Positions 1-10,150 of a stretch of DNA of 64,000 nucleotides are shown here, piece after piece. Under the pieces are notes generated by a model, which made no database searches, was not told the origin of the DNA, and saw only the letters and a list, made by a program, of their open reading frames with translations. Position 1 is the first letter of the stretch. Every line of letters starts with the position of its first letter. Position numbers and translations under genes: made by a program. The stretch comes from Corynebacterium renale. Its GTDB lineage: Bacteria; Actinomycetota; Actinomycetes; Mycobacteriales; Mycobacteriaceae. The stretch spans positions 1,426,001 to 1,490,000 of the forward strand of contig NZ_PDJF01000001.1 of the NCBI RefSeq assembly GCF_002563965.1, given 5' to 3'.

Positions 1-558
1 AAAGTCCTCCGAGTGCACAACATGTGGCTGGCTCACGGCCCCTGCTAGGTCTTCCGGAACGAACGGAGTGGTTCCTACCGCGCTGACCAGGTGGCGCGCA
101 GCGACAGCGGTCTTATCGTGGAATTCGACGACCCACCTGGCGCCCGAGTCGTCGACAAGCGCCTGGGGAGCCGGTTTTACCGCGGTGACCTGAGTATTCC
201 AGTGTGTGGTGGAGAGCTTGCCGTCTACCCACGCGCAGTAGTCGGAGTATTCGCGGCGCAGGGGGTAGAAGTCTTCGCGGATATAGAAGCGGTGCATCCG
301 CCCTGACAACTTGAGGTAGTTCAGAAAACTGTAAGGGCTGGTGGGGTCAGCCAACGTGACCAAGTCGGCGAGAAAGGGCACCTGAATCGTGGCTTCGTCG
401 AACATCATGCCGGGATGCCAGCAGAAGCCATCGCGTTGGTCATAAAAAGCTGCAGTGATCTCGCCGGAATCGACGAGTGGTTGAGTCAGTGCGGCCAGCC
501 CCAAACCGAAGGGCCCCAGGCCGATTCCCACGACGTCATAAGTTACTAAGGCTTGCAT
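1..558 (-). CDS. L-lysine/L-ornithine N-hydroxylase, siderophore biosynthesis (partial, runs off left edge)
   Basis: The reverse strand is open from an ATG at 558 to the window edge (186 codons). The product starts with an FAD-binding motif GIGLGPFGLGLA and continues with FYDQRDGFCWHPGMMFD and the LADLVTLADPTSPYSFLNYL block, which are characteristic of the IucD/SidA/PvdA family of flavin-dependent N-monooxygenases. These enzymes hydroxylate the side-chain amine of lysine or ornithine with NADPH and O2, the first step toward a hydroxamate siderophore. The NADPH-binding and C-terminal parts lie outside the window, so lysine versus ornithine cannot be decided. The gene diverges from a MarR-type regulator 112 bp away (start to start), which may control it. 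No full DtxR box is visible in the intergenic region. Confidence 0.9.
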   Translation of the reverse strand, partial: MQALVTYDVVGIGLGPFGLGLAALTQPLVDSGEITAAFYDQRDGFCWHPGMMFDEATIQVPFLADLVTLADPTSPYSFLNYLKLSGRMHRFYIREDFYPLRREYSDYCAWVDGKLSTTHWNTQVTAVKPAPQALVDDSGARWVVEFHDKTAVAARHLVSAVGTTPFVPEDLAGAVSQPHVVHSEDF

Positions 559-610
559 AACTATAGCTTAAACCTTCGACCAGGTGTGGGCTGGTTAGGG
601 GGCTGGCCAG

Positions 611-631
611 GAGACGATAATTCTTCGTCTC
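611..631. promoter_or_regulatory. Inverted repeat, candidate MarR operator
   Basis: Perfect 7-bp inverted repeat GAGACGA - 7 nt - TCGTCTC between the divergent hydroxylase and MarR genes. Spacing and symmetry suit a winged-helix dimer. A related shorter palindrome (656-672) shares the AGAC/GTCT core. Assignment to the adjacent MarR protein is inference. Confidence 0.5.
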
Positions 632-655
632 ATTTAACCGGTTATGGAGCAGGTG

Positions 656-672
656 ATTAGACTACGTCTCAT
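656..672. promoter_or_regulatory. Second inverted repeat overlapping the marR start codon
   Basis: ATTAGAC - TAC - GTCTCAT, 6 of 7 bases paired, with its right arm covering the first two bases of the marR ATG at 671. With the AGAC/GTCT core shared with the 611-631 repeat, this looks like an autoregulatory site that would block transcription or translation starting here. Confidence 0.4.
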
Positions 673-1144
673 GGCAGATACGCGGTGGCTTAACCCAGAG
701 GAAACCCAAACCTGGTTAAACATGTGGGGTGTTACCCAATGGCTGACCACCCGCCTCGACGAACAGTTGAAAAAGGACTCCGGGGTTTCCTTAAGCGACT
801 ACTTCGTCCTCGCCCAAATCTCCCTAGCCCCGGACGCGCGCCTGACCATGAGCGACCTCGCCGCCGTCGCCGACATGAGCCCTTCGCGGCTTTCCCACAC
901 CGTCGCCCGACTAGAAAAGCGCGGTTGGGTATCCCGCGAACAATCAGAGACCGACCGCCGCACCAACATCGCCGTCCTACTTCCTGCAGGCCAGGAATTC
1001 CTGGACCAGGCCGCTCCCGGCCACGTGGAGTGCGCCCGCTCCTACATCTTTGACCCGCTCACCCCCGAAGAAGCTGGCGCCCTCGGTACCTCGCTGGGCA
1101 AGATTTTGGACGCCCTCGACCCCCCGACCCTGCCGCGGGCCTAG
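671..1144 (+). CDS. MarR-family transcriptional regulator
   Basis: 157 residues. The winged helix-turn-helix is clear: a helical N-terminus for dimerisation, then the recognition region MSDLAAVADMSPSRLSHTVA and the wing RGWVSREQSETDRRTNIAVLL, which carries the D-x-R signature of MarR wings. An upstream in-frame ATG at 644 would add nine residues (MEQVIRLRL) unlike MarR N-termini, so 671 is preferred although its ribosome-binding site is weak. The gene is divergent from the siderophore hydroxylase and preceded by two palindromes, so autoregulation and control of the neighbour are plausible. The ligand is unknown. It overlaps thiE tail-to-tail by 4 bp. Confidence 0.85.
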   Translation: MADTRWLNPEETQTWLNMWGVTQWLTTRLDEQLKKDSGVSLSDYFVLAQISLAPDARLTMSDLAAVADMSPSRLSHTVARLEKRGWVSREQSETDRRTNIAVLLPAGQEFLDQAAPGHVECARSYIFDPLTPEEAGALGTSLGKILDALDPPTLPRA

Positions 1145-1767
1145 GCGCCTTCGAAAGCCGCCCGCAGTTCGGCAGCTGCACGCGCCGGGTCAGGCGCGGC
1201 CATGATTGCAGAAACCACACAAAATCCCGCCACGCCAGTGCCTGCCAGCTTTGCGACGTTACCCTGGTTCACCCCGCCTATCGCCACCGAAGCAATCCCA
1301 CGTTCGTGGGCTGCATTGGCAACATCCTGCAGGCCCGCAACCCCGATACCGGCGGGGGCGTCCTTCTTCGTAGCCGTATCCCATACCGGTCCGATGCCGA
1401 TGACGTCAGGGATGACGTCCGTGATGGTGGCAAGCTCTGCCATATTTCCTACCGATAGCCCAATCGGCACGTTCGGTCCCACGAGATTGCGTACCTGGTC
1501 TAAGGGCATATCTCCCTGGCCTACATGCACGCCCACGCCTAAGCGGGCGGCGACTTCTACGCGGTCGTTGATGATCAGCGGCACGTCCACACGCCGCAGG
1601 ATTTCGCGAGCTTGGGCCTCGATGGCCTCGTCAGGGGCGGTCTTGTCCCGCAATTGCACTACCGTGACGCCACCAGCGACAGCCTGCTCCACGACGTCGA
1701 CAACGCGCTCACGCCCACCCGCAAGATCGGGGTCGGTGATGAGGTAGCACGTGTAATCCACAGCCAC
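1141..1767 (-). CDS. thiE: Thiamine-phosphate synthase
   Basis: 208 residues, the usual size. ThiE couples HMP pyrophosphate with THZ phosphate to make thiamine phosphate in the cytoplasm. It is a TIM barrel; visible signatures are VVQLRDK (pyrophosphate-binding region), LIINDRVEVA, GVHVGQGDMP, GIGPVWDTATKKDAP and the C-terminal phosphate loop AIGGVNQGNV. It lies 1 bp downstream of thiM on the same strand, so the pair forms a thiazole-salvage unit. No TPP riboswitch fits in the short gap upstream of thiM, so transcription probably reads through from the pfl genes or starts inside pflA. Confidence 0.95.
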   Translation of the reverse strand: MAVDYTCYLITDPDLAGGRERVVDVVEQAVAGGVTVVQLRDKTAPDEAIEAQAREILRRVDVPLIINDRVEVAARLGVGVHVGQGDMPLDQVRNLVGPNVPIGLSVGNMAELATITDVIPDVIGIGPVWDTATKKDAPAGIGVAGLQDVANAAHERGIASVAIGGVNQGNVAKLAGTGVAGFCVVSAIMAAPDPARAAAELRAAFEGA

Positions 1768-1768
1768 G

Positions 1769-2590
1769 TTAGGCCTCCCGGATCGTCACAGTACTGACGA
1801 TCTCTTCTGGTTTAAGCTCGTACAGCGCATCTAGCAGAGCCACCGCAAAAGAGCCCGGAGCCTGCGCCTTCTGGGCGGCAACTGTGCCGGCTGCTTTCAG
1901 GTGCGCATGCGCGCCCACCAGCGCTGGAAGTTCGCCCACGCCGGCGTGCGTTGCCGCCCCGAGGTACGCCGCACACATCGCGCCTAAGGAACACCCGGTG
2001 CCAATCACCTTGGTGAGTAGTTCGTGGCCACCATCGACCCACACTGCGCCCTCGGGGTGCACGATTGCATCCGACGGCCCCGAAATGGTCAGCGGCTGGC
2101 TGGTCTCTGCCACGTACTCCTTGGCACTAGCGAGCACGTCGGCCACCGCGTTCTGGGAATCAACGCCACGCCCTCCGGCTGTGGCCTGGGTAATCACGCC
2201 GATCTCCGAAGCATTACCGCGCACCGCGGTAGGGCCTTCGACCAGGATGTCAGAGACCACTGCGGTACGCAGCTTCAAGCCACCGACCGCGACCGGGTCG
2301 ACGACGAACGGGGTACCGGTCGCAGCCGCGCGGGTCGCTGCCTCACGCATGCCCAAGAATTGCTCTGAACTCGGAGTACCGGGATTAATCAGGAGGCCGT
2401 CGGCGACCTCAGCGAAAGGACCTGCCTCGCCGGGCAGGTCGACCATCGCTGGCGAAGCCCCGATCGCCAGCAGAACGTTTGCTGTAAATTGCTGCACCAC
2501 AGTGTTTGTGATGCACTGGACCAGCGGATTGTGGTCACGCACGGCCTGGGAGGCGGCCACGATGTCGTCGTGAAGCGAAGTGATATTCAT
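1769..2590 (-). CDS. thiM: Hydroxyethylthiazole kinase
   Basis: 273 residues of the ribokinase-like ThiM family, which phosphorylates salvaged 4-methyl-5-(2-hydroxyethyl)thiazole with ATP. The family markers are all present: PLVQCITNTVVQQFTANVLLA near the N-terminus, GLLINPGTP, VVDPVAVGG, and the C-terminal anion hole with catalytic cysteine, VIGTGCSLGAM. The gene sits 25 bp after pflA and 1 bp before thiE, all on the minus strand. Together with ThiE it allows thiazole salvage; no de novo thiazole genes are in the window. Confidence 0.95.
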   Translation of the reverse strand: MNITSLHDDIVAASQAVRDHNPLVQCITNTVVQQFTANVLLAIGASPAMVDLPGEAGPFAEVADGLLINPGTPSSEQFLGMREAATRAAATGTPFVVDPVAVGGLKLRTAVVSDILVEGPTAVRGNASEIGVITQATAGGRGVDSQNAVADVLASAKEYVAETSQPLTISGPSDAIVHPEGAVWVDGGHELLTKVIGTGCSLGAMCAAYLGAATHAGVGELPALVGAHAHLKAAGTVAAQKAQAPGSFAVALLDALYELKPEEIVSTVTIREA

Positions 2591-2615
2591 ACACTCACGC
2601 TAGCACGCACGCCCC

Positions 2616-3488
2616 CTAACGGACCTCGAATCCGCGGTCGCGGAAGACCTGGCGCACGGCCTCTACAGACTCCTTCGACGGCGGTTGCACGTCCTCCAAC
2701 GTGTAGTTCAAACCCAACTCAGCCCACTTATCTGCGGCCATGTTATGGAAGGGGAGGACCTCTACGCGCTCAACCGTGCCCTTCCACCGGGACACGATGT
2801 CGGCGACCTTATCGACGTTGTCCGGATCATCCGTCAGCCCGGGTACTAGGACGAAGCGCACCCACACCGGCTTGCCCAGCTTGTGGAGGCGGTCGCCGAA
2901 ATCGATCGTGGGTTGCAGCTCACGGCTGGTGACCTTGCGGTACGTGTCGGGGTCGCCGGATTTGACGTCGAGAAGCACCAAGTCGATGTTCTCCAGGTCG
3001 TCGTCCGTGAGCCGGGAGCCCAGATTGCCGGACGTATCGATCGTGGTGTGGATGCCGGCGTCGTGCACGTTCTTGAGCAGCCGGCGGGTAAACGCGATCT
3101 GGAACAGTGGTTCCCCGCCGGAGATCGTGAGCCCGCCTCCGGACGCTGCGAAGATACGCTTATACCGCTTGACTTTCTTGGTTACATCTTCGATGGTTTC
3201 CAGGGTGCCGGTTTTCATCTCCATGGTGTCTGGATTGTGGCAATACAGGCACCGCAACGGGCAGCCAGACAGGAATACTGTCATCCGGGTACCCGGGCCG
3301 TCGACAGCTGTGACCAATTCCCACGAGTGGACTAGGGCGACATCACCCGTGCGGCGAGCTTCCATGAGCTCGGGGCGGGTCATATCGTCTGCGTCGGACT
3401 CGTAGCCCAAACCTTGCGCAACGCCGCGCACCCTCTCGCCGGCTTCCGGGGAGAGGGTGACGACGCCGCTGACACCATCAGCAGCCAT
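2616..3488 (-). CDS. pflA: Pyruvate formate-lyase activating enzyme (radical SAM)
   Basis: 290 residues. This radical SAM enzyme uses a [4Fe-4S] cluster and S-adenosylmethionine to abstract hydrogen from the glycine of pyruvate formate-lyase. The cluster motif CPLRCLYC (Cys76, 80, 83 in this reading) follows VDGPGTRMTVFLSG, and GGGLTISGGEPLFQ is the SAM-binding GGE region. It is about 45 residues longer at the N-terminus than typical PflA; an internal start at Met36 or Met42 is possible, and that part has no family resemblance. It lies 4 bp after the glycyl-radical subunit gene and downstream of the catalytic subunit. In this organism its substrate glycine should be on the separate small subunit. 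Confidence 0.93.
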   Translation of the reverse strand: MAADGVSGVVTLSPEAGERVRGVAQGLGYESDADDMTRPELMEARRTGDVALVHSWELVTAVDGPGTRMTVFLSGCPLRCLYCHNPDTMEMKTGTLETIEDVTKKVKRYKRIFAASGGGLTISGGEPLFQIAFTRRLLKNVHDAGIHTTIDTSGNLGSRLTDDDLENIDLVLLDVKSGDPDTYRKVTSRELQPTIDFGDRLHKLGKPVWVRFVLVPGLTDDPDNVDKVADIVSRWKGTVERVEVLPFHNMAADKWAELGLNYTLEDVQPPSKESVEAVRQVFRDRGFEVR

Positions 3489-3492
3489 ATAG

Positions 3493-3744
3493 TTAGCGGC
3501 CCTGGTGGAAGGTGCGGGAGATGACGTCGCGCTGCTGTTCCTTAGTCAGCTTCACGAAGTTCACAGCGTAACCGGACACGCGAACGGTCAGGTTCGGGTA
3601 GTTCTCTGGGTGCTCCATCGCATCGTTGAGGGTGTTCTCGTCGAGGACGTTGATGTTGGCGTGGTACAGGCCAGAGTCCTGGTTGCGGGAAGCGCGTGCG
3701 GTCTTCATGTCGTTCAGGCGCTCGTCGAAAGTTTTGGTGCTCAT
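3493..3744 (-). CDS. Stand-alone glycyl-radical subunit of a split pyruvate formate-lyase (GrcA/YfiD-like)
   Basis: 83 residues. The C-terminal two thirds match the last ~55 residues of ordinary PflB, including [14 protein letters not shown] spacing (here [10 protein letters not shown]), the radical loop RVSGYAV with the radical glycine at residue 58, and [15 protein letters not shown]. The first ~25 residues resemble the lead-in of the spare-part protein GrcA/YfiD. The start is the ATG at 3744, 4-5 nt after a strong AAGGAGA; the longer upstream reading into pflB is not credible. The catalytic gene ends 28 bp upstream and lacks this domain entirely, so this subunit is probably essential for activity rather than a repair part. 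Confidence 0.9.
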   Translation of the reverse strand: MSTKTFDERLNDMKTARASRNQDSGLYHANINVLDENTLNDAMEHPENYPNLTVRVSGYAVNFVKLTKEQQRDVISRTFHQGR

Positions 3745-3772
3745 TGTGTATCTCCTTAAGGGGTTGGTGTGT

Positions 3773-5887
3773 TTAGTTCTCTTCTGGAATGTCCATGATG
3801 AAGCCTGCGTCGAGGACGCCGACCAGGTTGCTGACCTGTTCATTCTTGTCGCGGCCCAGACCAGACGGGGTGATCGTGTTGGTTAGCGAGATGCCGTCCA
3901 AAGCATCGTGGTAGTCCAACTTGCCCACCGACAGCATCGAAGCGACCATGCCGTGGTTATCCGCGCCGTTCTCCGGGTTAGCACCAGGTGCAAACGGGGT
4001 GCCGGCCTCGTGGCCAGATGGGAAGGCGCCGGTCGCCTTGCCGTAGACCACGTTTGAAGTAATCGTCAGCACGGACTGGGTGGGGATCGCGTCCCGGTAG
4101 AGCGGGATCTCCTTGATCTTGGCCATCACGGTGTGGACGATCGTGGCGGCGATGTCGTCCGCGCGGTCGTCGTCGTTGCCGTAGACGGGGAAGTCGCCTT
4201 CGGTGATGTAATTCACGACCAGGCCGGTCTCATCGCGGACGGGGGTGACCTTCGCGTACTTAATTGCGGAGAGGGAGTCCGCGACGATGGAAAGACCTGC
4301 GATGCCGCAGCCCATTGTGCGGATGATGTCAGAATCGTGCAGTGCCATCTCGATGGCCTCGTACGCGTATTTGTCGTGGCAGTAGTGGATGATGTTCAAG
4401 GCCTCCACATAGGTGCCAACGACCCAGTCCAACATTTCCTCGTACTTCTGCCATACTTCGTCGAAGTCCAGCGGGCCGTCGCCCTTAATCGGCTCGAACA
4501 AGCCTTCTTCAGTGACTTGCTTGCCGGTGACTTCGTCGCGTCCACCGTTGATGGCGTAGAGCAGGGACTTGGCAGCGTTGACGCGGGCGCCGAAGAATTG
4601 CATCTGCTTGCCCACCTTCATCGGGGAGACGCAGCATGCGATGGCGGCGTCGTCGCCCCACTGGTCACGAATCTGCTTGTCGGATTCGTACTGGACCGCT
4701 GACGTCTCAATGGAGATTGCAGCGCAGAAGTCCTTGTATCCCTGTGGCAGGTTCGGGTCCCAGAAGATCGTAATGTTCGGCTCCGGGGCAGGGCCCAGGT
4801 TGCGCAGGGTCTGCAGGAGGCGGAAGGACGTCTTGGTGACCTGGGTGCGGCCGTCTTCGGAGAAGCCGGCGTCGGACCAGGTTGCCCAGTACGGGTCGCC
4901 AGAGAAAATCTGGTCGTAGTCGATGGTGCGCAGGAAGCGGACGATGCGCAGTTTGATGACCAACGCGTCGATGATTTCCTGAGCGTCTTCCTCAGTGATG
5001 ATGCCGGCTGCAAGGTCACGTTCGAAGTAGATGTCGAAGAATGCGGACAGGCGGCCAATCGACATCGCAGCACCGTCCTGGGACTTCACTGCGCCGAGGT
5101 AGGCAAAGTAGGTCCACTGGACAGCTTCCTGGGCGGTGCGTGCCGGTTCGGAGATGTCGAATCCGTAGAATTCGGCCATCGTCTTCAGTTTCTTGAGGGC
5201 TTTAATCTGTTCTGCGTGCTCCTCACGGTAGCGTGCCCAGTGCTCGGAGAACGGCTGGTCAGCCACCGCATCCTTGGCTGCCTGTTTCTCCGCGATGAGG
5301 GCGTCCACGCCGTAGAGAGCAACGCGGCGGTAGTCGCCGATGATGCGTCCGCGGCCGTAGGCGTCGGGGAGGCCGGTGATGATGTGGGAGGAGCGTGCCG
5401 CACGGATACGTGGGGTGTAGATGTCGAAGACGGCGTCGTTATGCGTCTTGCGGTAGCGGGTGAAGATCTCCTTGACCTGCTCCTCGGGCTCCTTGCCAGC
5501 TTCCTTGATGGCGGTTTGGACCATGCGCCAGCCACCGAAAGGCATCATCGCGCGCTTGAGTGGAGTATCGGTTTGCAGACCGACGATCACGTCATCATCG
5601 TCAGAGATGAAACCTGCGCCGAAAGCGTCAATATCGGCGGGGGTGTGGGTATCGACGTCATAAACGCGACGCTCACGTTCAACAGAGAGGTAGTTCTTCT
5701 CTAGGTGGTCCCACACGCGCAGTGTCTTGTCGGTGGGGCCGGAGAGAAATTCTGCATCGCCTTCGTAGGGGGTGTAGTTGCGCTGGATGAAGTCGCGGAC
5801 GTCGATGGCTTCCTGCCAGTGGCCGGGCGCAAATCCTTCCCAGGCCTTTTCTTGACTGCGAGCAGAAGTAGGGGACACGGTGGTCAT
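3773..5887 (-). CDS. pflB: Pyruvate formate-lyase catalytic subunit lacking the glycyl-radical domain
   Basis: 704 residues, against about 760 for E. coli PflB. The N-terminus aligns well ([43 protein letters not shown]), and the tandem catalytic cysteines are present in IACCVSPM (Cys418-419). The reading frame stops at FIMDIPEEN, just where the glycyl-radical C-terminal domain should begin; that domain is in the next gene, 28 bp downstream. PFL converts pyruvate and CoA to formate and acetyl-CoA under anoxic conditions. With pflA it forms a three-gene fermentation operon. A 247-bp gap separates it from rbsK and must hold the promoter; I find no convincing -35/-10 there. Confidence 0.93.
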   Translation of the reverse strand: MTTVSPTSARSQEKAWEGFAPGHWQEAIDVRDFIQRNYTPYEGDAEFLSGPTDKTLRVWDHLEKNYLSVERERRVYDVDTHTPADIDAFGAGFISDDDDVIVGLQTDTPLKRAMMPFGGWRMVQTAIKEAGKEPEEQVKEIFTRYRKTHNDAVFDIYTPRIRAARSSHIITGLPDAYGRGRIIGDYRRVALYGVDALIAEKQAAKDAVADQPFSEHWARYREEHAEQIKALKKLKTMAEFYGFDISEPARTAQEAVQWTYFAYLGAVKSQDGAAMSIGRLSAFFDIYFERDLAAGIITEEDAQEIIDALVIKLRIVRFLRTIDYDQIFSGDPYWATWSDAGFSEDGRTQVTKTSFRLLQTLRNLGPAPEPNITIFWDPNLPQGYKDFCAAISIETSAVQYESDKQIRDQWGDDAAIACCVSPMKVGKQMQFFGARVNAAKSLLYAINGGRDEVTGKQVTEEGLFEPIKGDGPLDFDEVWQKYEEMLDWVVGTYVEALNIIHYCHDKYAYEAIEMALHDSDIIRTMGCGIAGLSIVADSLSAIKYAKVTPVRDETGLVVNYITEGDFPVYGNDDDRADDIAATIVHTVMAKIKEIPLYRDAIPTQSVLTITSNVVYGKATGAFPSGHEAGTPFAPGANPENGADNHGMVASMLSVGKLDYHDALDGISLTNTITPSGLGRDKNEQVSNLVGVLDAGFIMDIPEEN

Positions 5888-6134
5888 GAACGGGGTAAGT
5901 CCTTCCGTGAGCTATGTACAAAACCAAAAATAAATCTTGGCCCACAGCTACCCATTCCCACATTTCATTAACCACGTATTCGCTGGGCACCCCCACCAAC
6001 GGGGAGCCTACGGTGGCCTTTAAAAGCAGCGGGCCTTTCATGGTGCTACTTTACCCGTCCAAAGAGTGTGTGTCGAACGGCGGTAAGACAACTGATGTCT
6101 AAAGAATCATGTGTCGGGGGCACACCCCTTCCAG

Positions 6135-7064
6135 TTATTCGCTGAGCGCCGGGAGGACGTCGTCACGCGACGGGTAGGATGCCTGTGCGCCCGCCTTGGT
6201 GGTGGCGAACGCGCCGACGCGAGCTGCGTGCGAAGCGGCCGCAATATCGCTATCACCTGCAACGACACGCGCGCAGAAGGCGCCCGCAAAACTGTCGCCA
6301 GCGCCGGTGGTATCCACAGCCTCCACCTTCGGGGTGGGGATGTCGGTGAGTTCGCCATCGCACGCCACTAGGGCGCCCTTGGATCCAAGGGTGAGGACCA
6401 CTGAATGAAAACCGGAATTCAAGAGGGCGGTGGCGAGTTCGTGCGGGTCTTCGGAGTCGATGGGGGTACCCAACTGTTCGAGGATGAGCCCCGCCTCGTG
6501 TTCATTGGCCATGATCGGATCAGCCGCCAGCAGCGCCTCACGGTCTACCTCAATGACGGGCGCCAAGTTTGTAATCACGCGCACCCCGTGCTTGCGCGCC
6601 AAAGCCACAGCCGCTGCGAAACCATCGGCCGGAATCTCGCCTTGTAGCAGCACAATCTTTGCACCCGCGATGAGGTCTTCGTGGCCTTCCACGTATCGCT
6701 TATCGACGGTCGCGTTCGCCCCTGGAATCACGATGATGAAGTTTTCGCCGTCGTCGGACACCGTAATCACAGCAAGGCCCGTGGTCTCTTGCGTCTGAGC
6801 GATGTAATCCTGGTTCACGCCGGAGGAACGCACGTGCGTCAACGCCGGTGCGGCGTACGCGTCAGAACCCACGGCCCCGACTAGCGCGACAGACGCACCC
6901 TGGAGTGCCGCCGCAACAGCCTGGTTTGCGCCCTTTCCACCAGCGGTAATGGTCCCACCACTGCCCAGGAGTGTCTCACCCGGTTTGGGATGGCGGGCGA
7001 CGCGTGCGGTCAAGTCTGCGTTGATGGAACCGACGACGACGATGTCGGCGAGAGTGTGTGCCAC
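6135..7064 (-). CDS. rbsK: Ribokinase
   Basis: 309 residues of the PfkB carbohydrate kinase family. It phosphorylates D-ribose to ribose 5-phosphate with ATP. Visible landmarks are VGSINADL at the N-terminus, the substrate loop GGTITAGGKGANQAVAAALQG, TTGLAVI, and the C-terminal PfkB signature VDTTGAGDSFAGAFCA, whose aspartate is the catalytic base. GSINADLTARV with the GGKGANQA motif fits ribokinase rather than fructokinase or adenosine kinase. No ribose transporter or regulator adjoins it. It is transcribed toward the pfl cluster with 247 bp between. Confidence 0.9.
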   Translation of the reverse strand: MAHTLADIVVVGSINADLTARVARHPKPGETLLGSGGTITAGGKGANQAVAAALQGASVALVGAVGSDAYAAPALTHVRSSGVNQDYIAQTQETTGLAVITVSDDGENFIIVIPGANATVDKRYVEGHEDLIAGAKIVLLQGEIPADGFAAAVALARKHGVRVITNLAPVIEVDREALLAADPIMANEHEAGLILEQLGTPIDSEDPHELATALLNSGFHSVVLTLGSKGALVACDGELTDIPTPKVEAVDTTGAGDSFAGAFCARVVAGDSDIAAASHAARVGAFATTKAGAQASYPSRDDVLPALSE

Positions 7065-7169
7065 GGGACGATTCTCCTTGTGTGGGGGCTGAATTTAATA
7101 CTGAACTTGATATCCAGGGTAACTATATCGCCGAGCATAGTGCGCGCGCCCGTGCTAGAACTTGAGCCT

Positions 7170-7733
7170 GTGAGACTGTTTGCCGCACTACCGATACCCG
7201 ATGAGGTCCGCGAGCACGCTGTCACTGCGCTGCGGCCTATCCACCACAGCCATGACCGGGCTCTCCGGTGGACGGATCCCGATAACTGGCACATCACTTT
7301 GAGTTTCTACGGTGAACAGCCGGATGACTGCATCGACGACGTGTGCCACCACCTGCTCTATGCCGCCACGATGGGGCCGCTAGATATTTCTCTGAAAGGT
7401 GCGGGCTGTTTTTCGGGACGCACCCTGTGGCTGGGGGTCGGTGGCCGGTCGAAGGATGTGGGGGAGATGATGGCGCGCGCCGCGTTGCCGTATTCGGATG
7501 GCACGAGTTCGCATCCGGACAGCAAGCGCCGTCCGCATATGACTGTTGCGCGGGCCAGAGACCCGCGCAACTATGAATCGGAGTTAGTGCTTCGCGACGC
7601 CGCCCACGCCCTATCCGTCTACGAAGGGCCCACGTTCACCGCCAATTACATCGCGATTATGGCCTCCTACCTGGGGCAGGGGCGTGGCGGTGGCCCACGG
7701 TATGAAGAGGTGGGCCAGGTACTGCTCTGCTAG
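7170..7733 (+). CDS. thpR: RNA 2',3'-cyclic phosphodiesterase (2H phosphoesterase, ThpR/LigT)
   Basis: 187 residues from the GTG at 7170 (VRLFAALPIPDEV), which is where ThpR proteins normally begin; the frame is open further upstream but that part overlaps rbsK's start region and has no family resemblance. The two HxTx catalytic motifs of the 2H superfamily are present as HITL (in NWHITLSFYGE) and HMTV (in RPHMTVARA). The enzyme hydrolyses 2',3'-cyclic phosphates on RNA ends. It converges on the DUF808 gene with a 4-bp overlap. Confidence 0.85.
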   Translation: MRLFAALPIPDEVREHAVTALRPIHHSHDRALRWTDPDNWHITLSFYGEQPDDCIDDVCHHLLYAATMGPLDISLKGAGCFSGRTLWLGVGGRSKDVGEMMARAALPYSDGTSSHPDSKRRPHMTVARARDPRNYESELVLRDAAHALSVYEGPTFTANYIAIMASYLGQGRGGGPRYEEVGQVLLC

Positions 7734-8695
7734 TGCTGCTCCACCTGGGAGCTAGCTTTGACCTTGTGTACGGCCATGACGATGGCGGTGATGATTAAGC
7801 CCACGATAAGGCCAACGATTGCGGACCCCACGGTGTCGAGCAGCCAGGTCATGAACCCGTTGTCGCCCCCTAGCTCTGCGAAAGAGTGCAGAACATCTGC
7901 CGGCCAATGCCAGCCCAGGTCCGATGCCCCCGAGATGAGGATGTGCCCGCCGACCCACAGCATCGCCGCGGTGCCGATGACGGACAGCGTGGTCAGTACG
8001 TAGGGCATGCCTTTGACCATGAATCGGCCGAATGCTGCGGCTCCGCCTTCGTTGTTGTTCTTCTTGATCAGGGAAAGGCCCATGTCGTCGATCTTGATCA
8101 GGAGGCCTACTACGCCGTACACGCCTACCGTGACGATGACGCCCACCGCAATCAGTGTGAGCAGGCGGGTCCAGAAGGGCTGGTCGGATACCGCGTTGAA
8201 GGAGATGACCATGATCTCTGCGGACAGGATGAGGTCCGTGGTGATGGCGTTTTTCACCATCTTGTCCTCGTTATACGGCTCTGCTTGCTCCCCCTCGGCC
8301 GCTGGGCCTTCTTCGTCGCGGTGTTCGCCGTGCCCCTTGCCGGAGACGTATTCCCAAATCTTTTCGGCGCCTTCGAAAGCTAGGTAGGCGCCGCCGACCA
8401 TAAGGATGGGGGACATCACCCACGGGGCAAGCCACGCGAGCAGGAGAATAATCGGCAGGACGATCAGCAGCTTGTTGCGCAGCGAGCCCTTGGTGATGCG
8501 CCAGATGACGGGGAGTTCGCGGGCGGGGGAGGCTCCCTGGACAAGGGACGGGGTCACGGCTGCGTCGTCGATGATGAGTGCCGTTGACCTGGTGGCTGTT
8601 TGGCCTGTCAACGCGGCGACGTCGTCAAGCGTGACGGCCGCCTTTCGTGCGAGTACGGCAACGTCGTCGAGTAGCGCAGCAAGTCCACCTGCCAT
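7730..8695 (-). CDS. DUF808 (YedI-type) inner-membrane protein
   Basis: 321 residues. The N-terminus MAGGLAALLDDVAVLARKAA and the following DDAAVTP region are typical of DUF808, a conserved integral membrane family of unknown function. I see about six hydrophobic segments, for example LLIVLPIILLLAWLAPWV, LLTLIAVGVIVTVGVYGVVG and AIVGLIVGLIITAIVMAV, with a soluble acidic loop (residues ~125-145) between the early ones. It lies 12 bp after the ABC ATPase gene on the same strand, so it may be the last member of that operon, although nothing functional links them. Confidence 0.85.
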   Translation of the reverse strand: MAGGLAALLDDVAVLARKAAVTLDDVAALTGQTATRSTALIIDDAAVTPSLVQGASPARELPVIWRITKGSLRNKLLIVLPIILLLAWLAPWVMSPILMVGGAYLAFEGAEKIWEYVSGKGHGEHRDEEGPAAEGEQAEPYNEDKMVKNAITTDLILSAEIMVISFNAVSDQPFWTRLLTLIAVGVIVTVGVYGVVGLLIKIDDMGLSLIKKNNNEGGAAAFGRFMVKGMPYVLTTLSVIGTAAMLWVGGHILISGASDLGWHWPADVLHSFAELGGDNGFMTWLLDTVGSAIVGLIVGLIITAIVMAVHKVKASSQVEQH

Positions 8696-8707
8696 AAGGT
8701 CCTCTTT

Positions 8708-10146
<1,439 letters not shown>

Positions 10147-10150
<4 letters not shown>

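Noticed and set aside
91..306. Plus-strand 71-codon frame at the left edge
   Set aside because: Antisense to the N-hydroxylase; no coding features.
559..643. DtxR box upstream of the siderophore hydroxylase
   Set aside because: Only a CTAACC half-site is visible; the 19-bp palindrome is absent.
2591..2615. TPP riboswitch upstream of thiM
   Set aside because: The gap to pflA is 25 bp, too short for the aptamer, and no CTGAGA motif is present.
5906..5921. Possible GlxR/CRP site (CGTGA-GC-TA-TG-TACAA) before pflB
   Set aside because: Only the left half and the central TA match the TGTGA-N6-TCACA pattern, and it lies 20 bp from the start codon.
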